Positions 36,276 through 48,824 of a DNA stretch of 64,000 nt are shown here, piece after piece. The DNA is from Siphonodentalium dalli (taxonomy: Eukaryota > Mollusca > Scaphopoda > Gadilida > Siphonodentaliidae). The DNA lies in the NCBI GenBank assembly GCA_032622095.1, contig CP136062.1:136790351-136854350 (forward strand), read 5' to 3'. Position numbers and translations under genes: made by a program. The number at the start of each line of letters is the position of its first letter. Within the stretch, counting starts at the first letter, position 1. The notes under the pieces are model-generated. The model worked only from the letters and a program-made list of their open reading frames with translations, was not told the origin of the DNA and made no database searches.

Positions 36276-36786
36276 AGGTCCTCTCCCAAAACGGATCAGT
36301 ACAGAGTACTCATAACCAGAATATTGGAAAAGTTGACAGATAAAATATAAGTATGTAATATGTATATGTCAAGTGTGGAATAGTATAGAATGTAATGATG
36401 GAGTAGTTGTATGTCGAGGCTGCCCCTAAATGGGGAGTGGGAAAACGATTAGATGGGAACATTTGCTAAATGGGGTATGGAGATCTTTATGTAAACAGTC
36501 CAGTTACTGATATATGCTATGTACATATTATGTACATTGGTGGTGATAACAATGAACTTATTGTCTGAACTGTGTATTCTTTTGATATAGCAATGATGTT
36601 GTCAGGGCAAAGAGATAACAAAACTACCTTAATTTGTTAACCATGGCTATTTTCCAGACAAACCAGGAACGGTCTTTATTGTCCCATGCGGTATTTCGCT
36701 ATCTATACCCCCTCAGAAACCGGAGCGAAATGTAGCAAACACGAGCTTACTTTCAGACATCAAACGGCCACGAGGTCGTAAGTACA

Positions 36787-37010
36787 ATAAGCAAGATCAC
36801 TTAGTCGCGGCCGTATTGGATTTATCCAGCCCCGTTCCGTGGTTTCAGAGATTCACACAGCCCCGGTTCCGTGGAGTAGCATTTCCATATATGGAGCTTT
36901 TGTATATTCATGACTTCTATATATGGAAATGCTACTCCAGAACTTTGACATGTAGCACTAAAACCACGGAACCTGGCCTGGTGGATCCAATATGGCCGCG
37001 AGTTAGAGAC
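36787..37010. mobile_element. Palindromic MITE (CCATATATGGA family), copy 2
   Basis: AAGCAAGATCACTTAGTCGC starts it. Then CCAGCCCCGTTCCGTGG, the CCATATATGGAGC hairpin, ACTCCAGAACTTTGACATGT, and an inverse tip near GGCCGCGAGTTAGAG. Confidence 0.7.
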
Positions 37011-37400
37011 ATGTACGTTGGACATGCGCGTTTTTTTTTAGAGAAGATCTCACTCAGACTCGTCCTTGTTTTGCAACAACCAACATAGACATTGTCGATT
37101 CTGTTCTAATTGACATGTTCTTGTGTTTTGCAAACAGATAATGTCTGTTCGTAGAATCATTCTGATTTATCGAACACCGCAGATAAGACCGCCGTCTGAT
37201 TTAAACATATTTATTGTCATGTATAATGGATGTATTAATACATAATTATAAGGGATTGGTGGACAAGTTCTGGAAACTTAGCTGGACCTCCGCTCCCTAC
37301 GACAAATATAAATTCAAACATAAGTAAACAGAGTTATATTTATAAATAGGTTTGGTATGACGGGCATGATGGGTCAAATGTGTATACTAAATCGAACCAG

Positions 37401-37969
37401 GTTAAGCGGGGGGGGGGGGGGGGGGGTGGGAAAAAAATTTCAGGCACGTATGGCATTTTTTCCCTTTCGATCATTTTTTGTACCCACCCACCCCCACCGC
37501 CAAATTTTTTTTCCGTTTTCGGCAGTTTTTTCCGACCATTTTTGAACACCCACCCCCACTTTTAACACTAAAACAGAGATTTGCGGGGGGAAATTCAGCT
37601 GTATATGAATTTCTGTGCATACTATTTATCATGGATGTTAACATGGACATGTAAATAGGAATGAGTAATTTTGAGGTCATTCGGCCAAAAAAACATGGCT
37701 GCCAGCGGCCATCTTGGATTTCAAAATTTGCAACAAAATACAACACGATAACTGCCTGCAGTCAGTTTACCAGTTAGAATTACATTATTTCTCTCATTCA
37801 AACTGATTCAAAGTGGTTTTGAAGCCCAACTCATTGCCAAAACACTAAAAACAAGCAGGAATTTTTTTTTTTAGTTGCGGACAAAATTGCTTGTTGGTGG
37901 CTTTGACCACCCACCCACCCCGGCATACGTGCTGGAAGAAATTTTTTCACCCCCCCCCCCCCCTGGGTT
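37401..37969. mobile_element. Element with G-run/C-run inverted ends
   Basis: GTTAAGC plus a ~20-base G run, GTGGGAAAAAAATTTC and AGGCACGTATGGC at the left are inverted at the right (GCATACGTGCTGG, GAAATTTTTTCAC, a C run, TGGGTTAA). The interior contains GGCTGCCAGCGGCCATCTTG, also found near 50980-51000. Confidence 0.7.
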
Positions 37970-38627
37970 AAGTATGATTTTCGTAAGAGAATCGACGTAC
38001 GATGACGGGGTTTATTAGGGAATATTTGGATGGGGCATGACTACAGGAGGGTTATTAAATAGACATTAGGGGTGTTGTCACATTGACCGCCGTCGTACCC
38101 AATATCTCTAACAGAGTTATCTATCTGACCAATATTCACCTCTGTCACAGCACATATGCTATCTGCTATTAAATTAATGCAATAGTATCACCGAGTTAAT
38201 GCTCGAAACATGCAACTCGCATAGCGGATCGCATAAAACAATTGAAGTTACTGTTAATTCTGTCCATCAGTTGTCTCCGTGAAATATGTCATTCACATGT
38301 CAATGCAATACAAGACAAATAAGATGCATGCATCAGTTCACCCATGAATTATCACATATATTTGGGACATATTATAAATTTAATATTGAAATTAAAAAAA
38401 AATACCCATATTTGAGGTAATCTAAATACATGAGATATATATATCAGAAATTTGTGATAATTTTGTGATGTTTATATATACCATATGCCAATATGGACTT
38501 AAATTCCAAATTCCATTTATATCCATTGATAAACAAAGGAGAAAATGGGACATCATGCCCGCTTACACCTTTTAATTGGAGCTGGCCGCCCATACATTAT
38601 GGTGCATGTTCTTCAAAACGAAACAGT
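37970..38627. other. Intergenic, nothing recognised
   Basis: AT-rich, no coding signal. Confidence 0.5.
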
Positions 38628-39129
38628 TTAAAGACACGGTTGGCCTTGCCGGTGGGTATCCTGTGAAAATATATCCACCCGTCAAAAACCGCCACAAACA
38701 GAAAGAACATAAAAATGTAGATATACTTTGTCCGTATACAAATAAGAAATATCTAATAAACAGTATGTTATGGTCATATGTTTGACCATTGTTATGTAAA
38801 CAAAAGCATAAAAAGTTACTTTTCTGGTGTTTGTTTATATTATGATGGTAAACATAAAGAGCGTTCTTTGTTGGTGAATACCTGATATGGAACTAATAAA
38901 GAGCGTTTATGCCATTTGTGCGTGATTAGCCAGTAGCATTGTGATGTCTTCTGTAACACAATCAGGCTCTTGCTTAGGTAAAATATAGTAGGTATTTATG
39001 ATAACATGCTGTTTACGCGATGGTCATGGTATATATGAACGGAACTGTATGCGTTTTAATGTTTTTCTGTTTACGGTGTTTGGAACAAATATGAATATTT
39101 TCAACAATTAAGGCCGCACGTGCCTTTAA
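38628..39129 (+). mobile_element. TTAA-bounded MITE, family B, copy 3
   Basis: TTAA at 38628-38631 and 39126-39129. Nearly collinear with 33383-33884 (shared CCACCCGTCAAAAACCGCCA; paired ATAAAGAGCGTT motifs; AATGTTTTTCTGTTTACGGT). Confidence 0.85.
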
Positions 39130-40014
39130 TATAATCAACAAATTTGTGAATTTAACAAAAATTCAAAACGTTTATGAATTTTTCTTTCAGCCACCACGTC
39201 AGGTGGTACAAAGAGACATACGTTCAAAATGTCATTCGTATCCATTGGGAAACAATAGAGAAAACGCGACATAACATCCGCTTACAAACACCTTTTTAGA
39301 AGCAGTGGAGAAAACGCAACATAACAGCACGCTATACCACTTTTATTTGGGACCGGTTTGGGCTTACATTTTAGTGTGTCCTGTCAATATGTTTGTGCTG
39401 GTTTGGTGTGATTCGGTATGATTACTATCGAATAAGCAACAAAACAATGGTAATTTGACAGGTATTTTGGGCTAACGTTTATTTATATGTATAATACTAA
39501 AACATATACTATTTTGGCGGGCACGCTAATAGCTACGTTATAGAGAACCCATGGGTGAAAAGAGATATGATACGTATTTTACTTTGATGGTTTTTGCCAC
39601 TGAAGTGCAATGGCATACACACTTGATGTTATTCTAGTCAAACTAGTAATTTAACCCAATTGGTATATAATATGGCACCATCGGCACCCAATCGTTTTCA
39701 CACCCTTTATATGAACGATGTCTATATTGTTCTATAAATATGTCAAAAAACCCGTATACGTATTACTAAGACTAGCATTAGTGTAATAGATCAACTTGAG
39801 ATAACAGAGATACATCCATACAACTATATGTCAGCGATGGATGAACTGAGATGTGATATCTAGAGTTTTGTTATCGATCTCTCTCAAACGAGGGGCCAGC
39901 ACCCGTGGTTCAAACTGTTTTTGGTAAGACACCACAAAACATGCCAAATGTGTGATGGGCGCAAGTATAGGCAGCTCCAGTGAGTGTATTCTAGGTTGTT
40001 ACTGTTTTCCAGAT

Positions 40015-40280
40015 ATGGAAATAATAAAGAGCGTTTATATCATCTGTGTGTGATTAACCAATAGAATTGCGCTGTGTTATGTAAACAGAAGCAAAACTTC
40101 TGTAACACGACCAGGCTCTTGTTTACGTACACCATCGTACGTCTTGACGACAATATACTATTTACGCGCTGATTATGTTTGGCACATGAACAAAACTATA
40201 TATATTTTAATATTCCTTCTGTTGATGGCGATTTGAACAAATGCGAATATTTCTGCAACGAACACCGCCCGTGCCTTTAA
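40015..40280 (+). mobile_element. TTAA-bounded MITE, family B, 3' half only
   Basis: Starts near one AATAAAGAGCGTTTATATCA motif, then matches the right half of the 22461-22987 copy in inverse (CGTACACCATCGTACGTCTT), and ends CCTTTAA (TTAA at 40277-40280). The left half is missing. Confidence 0.75.
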
Positions 40281-40439
40281 AAACTATCTGGAATAACCAG
40301 AGATAATGACCAATTAATCAGTAATATACCTCAATCGGCTTGTCGTCAGATCACTGTACACATGTGCACGATGCAAAAACCGAAGATGCCCTGATTGCAC
40401 AAACGATACATAATTTTCTGATAACAAAAAACCCCAAAA

Positions 40440-40830
40440 CATTCCCCAAACCTCACTCACATATTTCCTACTCGGTTCCACTCACACATGAATATTCATA
40501 GTATTCATTCATTATATCGACCAAGTAGGTGCCCATACATATGGAACACTTTTCGTACCATCGCCCTAACAACGCCTATATATATAAAAAAAAACCAGTC
40601 TGCACACGATAAACGTAACCTAAAAACAATCAAATTAATTCGGCCATCTTCATCATATAATCTGTCACCACATCCAGGGGTGATAGGAAGACAGTCAGCC
40701 ATGACTATATCACCCCTAGCAATATACATGTATAGTCTATCAATATTAAATTTATTTGTAATTGTACTTTCCATGCGTGTATATTGTAAATAAAATTATC
40801 CTATCCTATCATGTCCTATCCTATTTTCTC
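40440..40830 (+). repeat. Possible LINE 3' end with (TCCTA)n tail
   Basis: ATTGTAAATAAAATTATCC is followed by TCCTATCCTATC repeats (40798-40828), the form of a non-LTR element tail. An open frame of 101 codons lies just upstream but I do not recognise it. Confidence 0.35.
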
Positions 40831-41475
40831 AATGGCTTAGCAAACGTACCATATTCCTGTCAAGTGTTTCAGTTAGATATATATATATATAATCGATTTT
40901 AGTAGATAACAACATTCCTGGCCGCCAGTTATTTTCCATATATACTTATAGTTCAATGTGTCAGCAGTAATTGCGCGATGCTAATTAATGTGGATCCCAA
41001 TTAAATCTTGACACTATTATTGGAAGGAAACAACCCAGGGCACATGTAATTATAACCACACAAATATTCTCGGAGCCGTTATAGACAATTCAAAGAGTTT
41101 GAACGTCGTTAACATTTGAAATGCTTTATCATCCTATATGCTTGAATTTGTTTGATGTTGCCCTTTCGGTAAGGATCAATCTTCTAGATCACACTTTGCT
41201 CTAAATGGTACCATGTCAGTAAAAGAGCGCGGTCGTGATATGCAGGGTCAGAGGGTGAAAACACATTAGAACTGAATGGGCCCAGTTATGTGATCATGTA
41301 TGAGGAAATTAGTTCAGTGGAGTTGCATCGACCAGTATTAGAATAAATATAGTCTGTTGATAAACTATGAACGCATAACACCGAGTGTGAATGTTATATA
41401 CGCCGTGGCGGCCTTTATAGTATGCATGACACCCATCGAACCCTAGCTCGTTACGTCCATTATACCAGTAACACT

Positions 41476-41895
41476 TTAACGTATTTTATACTGCATTGAT
41501 TCTCCCATCAGTTTTAAAAGTATACATTAGAATGGTATATTATTCATTTGGATGGGTATTCGGGAGTCTTATACATAATACAATGATGGGAACTCTTCAT
41601 CTAATGAGTATTATTCCTAAGGGAACTACTCGTCATTGAGTATTTAGTATAGAAATATATTTGATGAGTAGTTATCCCATGGGAACTGTTCATATAATAA
41701 GTTCAACAAACGCCCAGTTGATTTTACTATCTAAACATTTCCCTCAATAAATAGGGCTCCTAGCTTCTGCGCTTTTATTTATCTGTCGTCTGCTTTTTTC
41801 ACCTTAACGCCCATTCAAATGAATAATAGGCCATTCCGATGTACATTTTTTTAACTGACTGGGAGAATCCATTTAGTGTCGAAAGGGTTCGGTTG
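41476..41895. mobile_element. Two head-to-head family-A MITE pieces
   Basis: The left piece starts TTAACG, runs through TTCATTTGGATGGGTATTCG and ends AGTATTTAGTATAGAAATA. The right piece is inverted (ATTTCCCTCAATAAATAGGG, ATTCAAATGAATAATAGGCC, GAATCCATTTAGTGTCGAAA then GGGTT). Neither end has an intact TTAA pair. Confidence 0.6.
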
Positions 41896-42180
41896 ACGTT
41901 TAGGCGACCCGTTTTTTTCCTCCCTCGCAAAAGATTTATTCTTCACAACTGGTAATTAAAAAAATATGATGCTATCTATTTGATTCATAATGAATTAGAC
42001 GTATTTTCTGAACTATCGGTACTGTTGAGTGGAAGTTAATATTGTTGGCATGCGCAAATGCTATAAAACTTATCACGCCGTATCGACAACTCGATGTCCG
42101 CCAATATTTGGCATTTCTTTGAAACAGGTTGCTATCGGATAAATCGGATGGAATAGGAAAAATGTGTGTCTGCAAAATTT

Positions 42181-42451
42181 GATGTTGAGCAAATCAAATT
42201 CACTTTAAACAAACACACACATGTTTGATCATCATTTGAGTGGACAGAGATTCACACTTCTCTGGATAAAGGTTGTCACAACCATACATGTGTGTTTGTA
42301 TCAAGTGAATTTGATTCTCTCAAAATGAAATTTTGCAAACACACAATTTTACTGCACGCAATATAATTGGACACCCACGTGGATGAAATACTCTCACATA
42401 GCTGTCAAAACAGCCAGGCAACTTTTTATGAAATTATTGATAGATGGAGAT
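42181..42451 (+). repeat. Long repeat, copy 1 (interrupted only at its end by a MITE)
   Basis: Shares ACACACATGTTTGATCATCA, GTGGACAGAGATTCACACTT, TGTTTGTATCAAGTGAATTT, ACAATTTTACTGCACGCAAT and TAGCTGTCAAAACAGCCAGG with 45995-46740. Here the two sites that carry insertions in the other copy are empty. Confidence 0.8.
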
Positions 42452-42655
42452 GCAGTAATGCCCTAAGTAATCGACTCCTTAAACACAGCAGAATTATGGG
42501 TAACTTTTCGGAAATATGGCGTGTTGCCATTAATCGGAAAGCTCTCCCCGATAGCTTTCCGATGAATGGCAAGAAGCCATATTTCCGACTAAATCCTGAA
42601 AAGTTACCCATAATTCTGCTGTGTTTAAGGAGTCGATTACTTAGGGCATTACTGT
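42452..42655. mobile_element. Palindromic MITE (CAGTAATGCCCTAA family), long copy
   Basis: CAGTAATGCCCTAAGTAATC and its inverse end the element. Arms of about 90 bp include CACAGCAGAATTATGGGTAA. The central CCGAAAAGCT-type stem is a second inverted repeat. Confidence 0.88.
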
Positions 42656-42936
42656 AATTCATGACACAGAATTAGGTGAGATATTTTTATTAACAGAAAC
42701 AAATATTTTTTAAAACTAAGTGAAATCAAACTGTCGCGGAATTCTCGTGAAATACAATTTAAGAATTTGAACACCAATATTGTGATCTGGTACGCTGATT
42801 GATTAAAATAGTATAGATCCATTTTGGTAGGAAAATATATTTAAAAAACGTGGCAGCTTCGTTTCAAAGGCAGTTTTAAACATTAATAACTATATAGCAT
42901 ATTTCCCTTGAAAATAAACGAATATTGCACTAGAAT

Positions 42937-43305
42937 AGGTCCCCAGATGGTGAATTTAGTGACGCTATCCCATGTGGCAGGCTAACATCGCCAAATTCAC
43001 CCAATGTCAACCACATTCTGCTTAGACCTCAACTGATATGGGAGACCTATATATGATCAGATTGAAGTTCCCCTGTTGAAATTGGTTATGTTCACCCGTT
43101 AGTCACCTTATGCATTTTATCTTCTGCAAATCAGGGGATATGGTAACTGAACAGAAGGGGGACAAGTAACTAAAACAATGTTAATTTGAGACTATAGATA
43201 CTACTCAGAAGATAGGGCCTAAGCAGAATGATGCCCCCATAGGGCGAGTTTTATGATGCTAGACCGCTATAAGGGGTAGCATCAAAATTCATCATCTGGG
43301 GACCT
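42937..43305. mobile_element. 369-bp MITE with TAGGTCCCCAGATG ends
   Basis: AGGTCCCCAGATGGTGAATT at the left is inverted as AATTCATCATCTGGGGACCT at the right. Subterminal CTTAGACC/GGGCCTAAGC also pair. Non-coding. Confidence 0.75.
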
Positions 43306-43739
43306 CATCCTGCAAATGTCAGACACACTATTTCCAGACTTGATAATAAGAATAACTTGCAATCAACGACATTCTTATCTCATACGGCATCGTGAATTTC
43401 GGAGACCCATTCGGACAAGAATATATACAAATATTTACGACGAAAATAAGTATAAAAGTTTTTAATTAACAACGCTCTTCATATAAACTCGTTGCTATAT
43501 AACGTAACGACGAATACATAACGCTCTTTGCCATTATTTATTTACCGTAGGACGTAGGTGATAATTCGACTTTTTGTCCGCGGTAATATTTATTTATCTC
43601 TTACTTTTCTGATAGTCGAATTCCGACTATCAACACGTCTCACGGATGGACGCATATGATTGACATCGATATCTGTAGGTATTGAGAACTCACGTGTGCG
43701 CAGTAGATTTATTTTGTCAATTCGGATGGGACATCGATC

Positions 43740-44090
43740 TTTAAAGTGATGTGAAACACTCCGGAATGGTGATCAAATAAAAGTGGAGAATAATCTTGTT
43801 CAAAGAGGTAATGTTTACAAATAGTATATCTAAATTGACAACAGTTTACTCACACCGTCATTCTTACATATTAACTAAACGCAGTGACTCTCGATGGCGA
43901 AATCGTTTTCGTTAGTTTATCGCCGATAGATGCGTCCCGAATCGAGTAGTAAATATTTACAATTGAACGTAGTTCTGACGCTGTTTTCTATGGAGTGGTA
44001 CCGTCGATTTGTTTCAAATTTTCGGCGATGTTAGTAGAATGTTACATTCCTCCAGTTGGCATAGCGCCTGAATACTAACTTATCAGTTTC
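43740..44090. repeat. ~350-bp dispersed repeat, inverted copy of 46040-46405
   Basis: AAAGTGATGTGAAACA, GGAGAATAATCTTGTTCAAA, GCGTCCCGAATCGAGTAGTA and CTGAATACTAACTTATCAGT occur inverted at 46040-46405, where the unit is a clean insertion. Confidence 0.75.
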
Positions 44091-44119
44091 ACACACCCGC
44101 ACAAGTACATAATATTTCT

Positions 44120-44397
44120 TTAACCCTTTCTTTACTAAATAGAGTATCACACCCATGCAGTTATAAAAGCATATATTGAAATGGTATATTATTCATATTG
44201 AGGGGTGTTCGGGGGAAATGAGCAGACGACAGACAGACGAAAAAGATAATACAATTCTTATTCATTGGTGGGAAATGTTCAGCTAATAAGTTAAACAAAT
44301 GACAATAAAACGACATATGTTCGATTGTTGAACCCAATACCTGAACATTCCTCAAGGAAACTACTCGTCAATGAATATCTAGTATAGAGAGGGTTAA
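44120..44397. mobile_element. TTAA-bounded MITE, family A (type copy)
   Basis: TTAACCCTTTCTTTACTAAA at the left and CTAGTATAGAGAGGGTTAA at the right give piggyBac-like TTAA target sites followed by CCC. Interior GCAGACGACAGACAGACGAA and TTATTCATTGGTGGGAAATG match the other copies. Confidence 0.85.
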
Positions 44398-44432
44398 ACG
44401 ACGTTTAGAATACGATTTCCACTGCACTGCTG

Positions 44433-44665
44433 CCATGGATCGGGTTGAAAAATCTAAAACAGCTAGACAATTGTTGTACGTTTGGAAAGTTTGTTTTATC
44501 ATAAAACATGTACATCTGTATATTATCCTAACTTCCAAATTTCAAGGCGTAAAGACTTGCGGTTCGGAACCTGCTGTCGTGGATCGGGTCGAAAAATCTA
44601 AAATAGCTATACAATACATGTACATCTGTATCTTATCCTAACTTCCAAATTTCAAGGCATAAAGA
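44433..44665 (+). repeat. Two tandem copies of a ~146-bp unit
   Basis: TGGATCGGGTTGAAAAATCT and TGGATCGGGTCGAAAAATCT start the copies; both end with ATCCTAACTTCCAAATTTCA. Confidence 0.85.
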
Positions 44666-45599
44666 CAGCAGTTACCAACAACACATATACCAATAGTATT
44701 TATTTATACTATAGTCAATCAACACAGGATGGGTAAACGTCTGGCTCTGATATTTAGAAAGTGGTTAAATGTCCGGTGGGGAAATTGGCGTTTTGTTGGA
44801 TTTCCGGTGGGAAAATGGTGGGATTCGGTTGAGGCCTGACTTAGCCTATAAGGGGCATTTCGGTATTGGGAAAGCCGGTTGGTTATAATGACTATAACTT
44901 GAGGTACCCAATGCCCATGTTGAGAAAGTGACCCCCCCCCCTGAGATGCACGAAGAATGCATCTCAAAGGCATATGCATGGTATCCATGCAGTTCAACAC
45001 ATTGTTTTTGCCGCCGGAACGGACTTAAGATCCGTCGAGTTATTTTTAAAAAAATGGCTTAAAGTTGGCATGTAGGACTTCGTGTATATATACGGTACAT
45101 GCGTATATAGTGTACTGAACCAAGTACGCGTTTACAAACTCTGTGTCATATAGCTTCATCGTGTGAGGGGTATCTCGGTCGTGGGTGTTTTCGTTTTCTC
45201 ATGGAAGAAGCGATATTATTAATGGATTATGACGCGGATTCATATCTCGATCAATCACCATTTCTCTAGACAATCGCTGCTTTCCATTCGGGGGTTCTGT
45301 CGCCTTACGGTGCAGTTTCGTCGACACTTATTGCATAATGTCCCAATTAGGGATGATTACCCTAGTTTAAAATACTGTGATAGAGCAACATGTTGTCGAA
45401 ACAAATCATTACGGCTTCAACGAGGCAAGCATATTAGAAATGCGACTCCAACAATGACCTTCGTTGGTTTTGTCACGTGCTACTGATAATTTACCTGTCG
45501 TTTATGCCAGGAGGGAATTGCAATTTCAAATGATAATGCATCCGAGACTCCTATATATAGTAGCACTTGGGAAAGCGAAGTGTCCCGTTCAAGTTGCAA

Positions 45600-45868
45600 T
45601 AAGCGAGATCACTGACTCGCTGCCATTGTGGATCCACCCAGCCCCGTTCCGCGCATTTAGTGCTACAGGTCAAAGTTCTGGAGCAGCATTCCATATATGG
45701 AGCTTTTGAATATTCATGTGTTCCATAATCCATATATGGAATTCATGAATATACAAAACTCCATGTATGGAATGCTACTCCAGAACTTTGATATGTAGCA
45801 CTTAAACCGCGGAATGGGGGCTGGGTGAATGCAATATGGTAGCGACTCATGCAGTGATTTCGCTTAAA
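45600..45868. mobile_element. Palindromic MITE (CCATATATGGA family), full copy
   Basis: AAGCGAGATCACTGACTCGC at the left is inverted at the right (GCGACTCATGCAGTGATTTC then GCTT). Arms contain CCAGCCCCGTTCCGCG, CTACAGGTCAAAGTTCTGGA and GGAATGCTACTCCAGAACTT. About 269 bp, nearly complete hairpin. Confidence 0.8.
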
Positions 45869-45994
45869 ATCTTAATTGTTGTGATAAAAACTACACTGAT
45901 CAAGGTGATGTTTGAAGGCAGTCGGTCTGTAAGAAAAGCGGATGGTGCCCACATACAATACGCCGGTATGATTTATGCGCGACGATGATGCTAA

Positions 45995-46740
45995 CGGGTT
46001 TTACTGGAAACAAACACACATTTGTTTGATCATCATTTAAAGACATATTATAGACTTGTTCGGGTGCTTGAAACTGATAAGTTAGTATTCAGGTGTTGTG
46101 CCAACTTGAAGAATGTACCATTTTAGTAACATCGCTGAAAATCTCAAGTTAATCGACCGTACAACTCCATGGAAAACATTGTCTGAACTACTCTCAATTG
46201 TAAATATTTACTTCTTGATTCGGGACGCAACTATCTGCGATAAACTAAAGAAAAGGGTTTCACCTTCGAGAGTCTCTGCATTCAATTAATATATGCGAAT
46301 GACGGTGTGTATTGTCAATTTGGATATATTATTTGTAAAACTAACTACTTTGAGCAAGATTATTCTCCATTTCTATATGACCACCCTATACTGTTTCACA
46401 TCACTTTAAGTGGACAGAGATTCCCACTTCTCTGGAGAAAGTTTGTCACAATAATGTGTGTTTGTATCAAGTGAATTTGATTTTCTCAAAATTAAATTTC
46501 GCAAACACACAATTTTACTGCACGCAATATAATTGGACGCCCACGTGAAGGATAAACAGTAATGCTCTAAGTAATCGACCCCTTGACCACAGCAGAATTA
46601 TGGGTAACTTGCCATATTTCCGACTAAATCCTGAAAAGTTACCCATAATTCTGCTGTGGTTAAGGAGTCGATTACTTAGGGCATTACTATACTCTCACGC
46701 AGCTGTCAAAACAGCCAGGCATGACATTATTGATATATAG
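45995..46740 (+). repeat. Long repeat, copy 2, carrying two nested insertions
   Basis: Collinear with 42181-42451 but split by a ~365-bp unit (about 46040-46405, with TTTA at both junctions) and by a palindromic MITE (46558-46690). Confidence 0.8.
46558..46690. mobile_element. Palindromic MITE (CAGTAATGCCCTAA family), nested copy
   Basis: CAGTAATGCTCTAAGTAATC at the left and its inverse at the right with TTACCCATAATTCTGCTGTG arms. Comparison with the empty site at about 42390 shows it entered between CACGTG and TACTCTCAC. Confidence 0.88.
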
Positions 46741-47047
46741 ATGGATAACTATTGCACAAGCTCTTTTGAATAATTCATTTTGTAATTAAAGAATACGTAT
46801 CTTCTATTGTTTTACAGCTCATTGGTGCTATTATGAACAGTCACAATTTGATTACATTATAGTGGACTCCGCGAAACAATCGAAAACTCGTCGCGGATCA
46901 TGCATGGCTGATTGCACTGAACACACAATCCGTCCTCAACATGGTCGTGTAAAAGAATCATCTCTTCAAATTATGTTTTGAGATATAGCTAGCTTTATGT
47001 GGTGTGGTGACAAACCTAGACTTTGATTGTTGTATTATGTATGGTTT

Positions 47048-47075
47048 TTATTCTCTCTCTCTCTCTCTCACTCAC
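47048..47075. repeat. (TC)n/(TCAC)n microsatellite
   Basis: CTCTCTCTCTCTCTCTCAC followed by ACTCACTCAC. Confidence 0.9.
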
Positions 47076-48312
47076 TCACTGAAAAATGGTCCAAGGTCCG
47101 CGCTTTTTCTGTTTTCCAGACCATAACTGGTATTATACAATTTCGGGAAAATACCAGTTTACATGGGATTGCTATTCGGTCGGTTAGTACAGCCTCCGCT
47201 ATCACCTTGCACGAATATCAATTGTTTATCGAAAGTCGAAGGTGAATTCTCAAATTTCAGCGCGAAATCGATGGATCTATTTGAGTGGGAGAGCACGAAC
47301 TATGTCTATTATAGAAATCTCCTCGTGCAAATTTGTCTTTCCGATTTGTTAGCCAAAAGAGTCCAGCTGTGGAAAACAGAAAAAGCGCAGATCTCTGACC
47401 ATATTTCATCGGGAAAGCACGAATGGACCCATGGCACACCCCTCCTGCAAAAAAACCCCGAAATTCTGAGAAATTGCAACATAATTGGTTCATACACACA
47501 TAATGGAAAATACATAGTCTTCTGCAAGTTCATTCAAAGGTGGTCAACAGTAACGGAAACAGCTAACCGTATAACAAAACAATAATAATCAATTGAATAT
47601 GGCAGAGGCGCGGAACTAAATTTTAGATATATACTGTACTATAAACTGACGAAAATGTAATCCTTCAGACCACCTGGCTCCTATTTCTCAGTCGCGCCCT
47701 CAACAACGAATTTCTTCTGGGAAATATATTATAGTGTCAAGCGGAACTGGTCCCATTTGTTCTTCTGATCTTTAGTAGTAGTGATGAGTCGTCGATGAAA
47801 ATTCCACGGGGCTAATTGTTCCATTTTGTGGCCTTTAATTACCGACGAACCATTACAGGACTGTATATACTCTGGAATCTCGAATTCACCAGATACAACA
47901 GAAAAATATATTACGTCACAGGAACACAATAACTATATCATACATGAGATATATGCATGCAGAGTATTATATAACAGATTTGGCATATTACATATATCCA
48001 CCACAAACGAGAAGCTCGGGTCACTCTGGTGATGCATGCATGCAGTCACAAAATTGAGGCGTTAATAATTACAATATCATCGTGGGGTGGCCATTCGGGT
48101 ATAAACTGAAGGGATTAGCGGGGGGCGTATATATAACCGGTTGTATGTGTAAAATCATCGTATTCTAGAGGGGTGACGGGAAAAGATCCTTTGATCTTTT
48201 CGATCACCTTAGGTGCTACGCGCCTAATCACTATATTCATTATTGTAACCTATTCGAACCAGCAACATATGGTGGAAGTGGGGTGTGTTTCAGGCCAGTA
48301 AAGATGCATTCA

Positions 48313-48824
48313 GGGTTCCAAGTAGATCATGCCACGAATCTCTACTCTGGCTAACGCCCGTAGAAATCATATTCCACCAGTAAAAACCTTGGAACTTTTT
48401 GAAGTGTTGACAGGGAACCTTATAAAGTCGAAAAAATAACGTGGGGAATATATTTCTTAGTTGCTAGTTTTTCCTTAATAATGTACTTCACTGTAGGTGA
48501 ATATCCCAACTCTATATTACATGCTTTTCTCTTACTTTTGTGAGCCGATATCGCAATAAACATGGAATGAATTACCCAGGAGAAATGCCATAATTGTAAG
48601 CGACTCAACGCAAAATCGCTCACAAATTTACTTAAATCGTGAAATTACATTATTAAGGAACAGATAATAACTAATTATAAGAAATATATTCCCCGCGTTA
48701 TTTTTCGACTTCATAAGGTTCCCTGTCAAAACTTCAAAAAGTTCCAAGATTTTGTACTGGTGGAATATGATCTCTACGGGCGTTAGCAAGAGTAGAGATT
48801 CATGGCATGATATAGGTTCCAGGC
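48313..48824. mobile_element. 512-bp element with ~175-bp inverted arms
   Basis: Left arm 48313-48485 and right arm 48645-48824 pair at high identity (examples: GAATCTCTACTCTxGCTAAC; GGAACTTTTTGAAGT; GACAGGGAACCTTAT; GGGGAATATATTTCTTA). A 160-bp core lies between. Non-coding. Confidence 0.85.

Noticed and set aside
47163-47585. 140-codon plus-strand ORF
   Set aside because: Overlapped by open frames on the other strand and built on a local inverted repeat (GAAAACAGAAAAAGCGC near 47366 against its inverse near 47101); no family resemblance.
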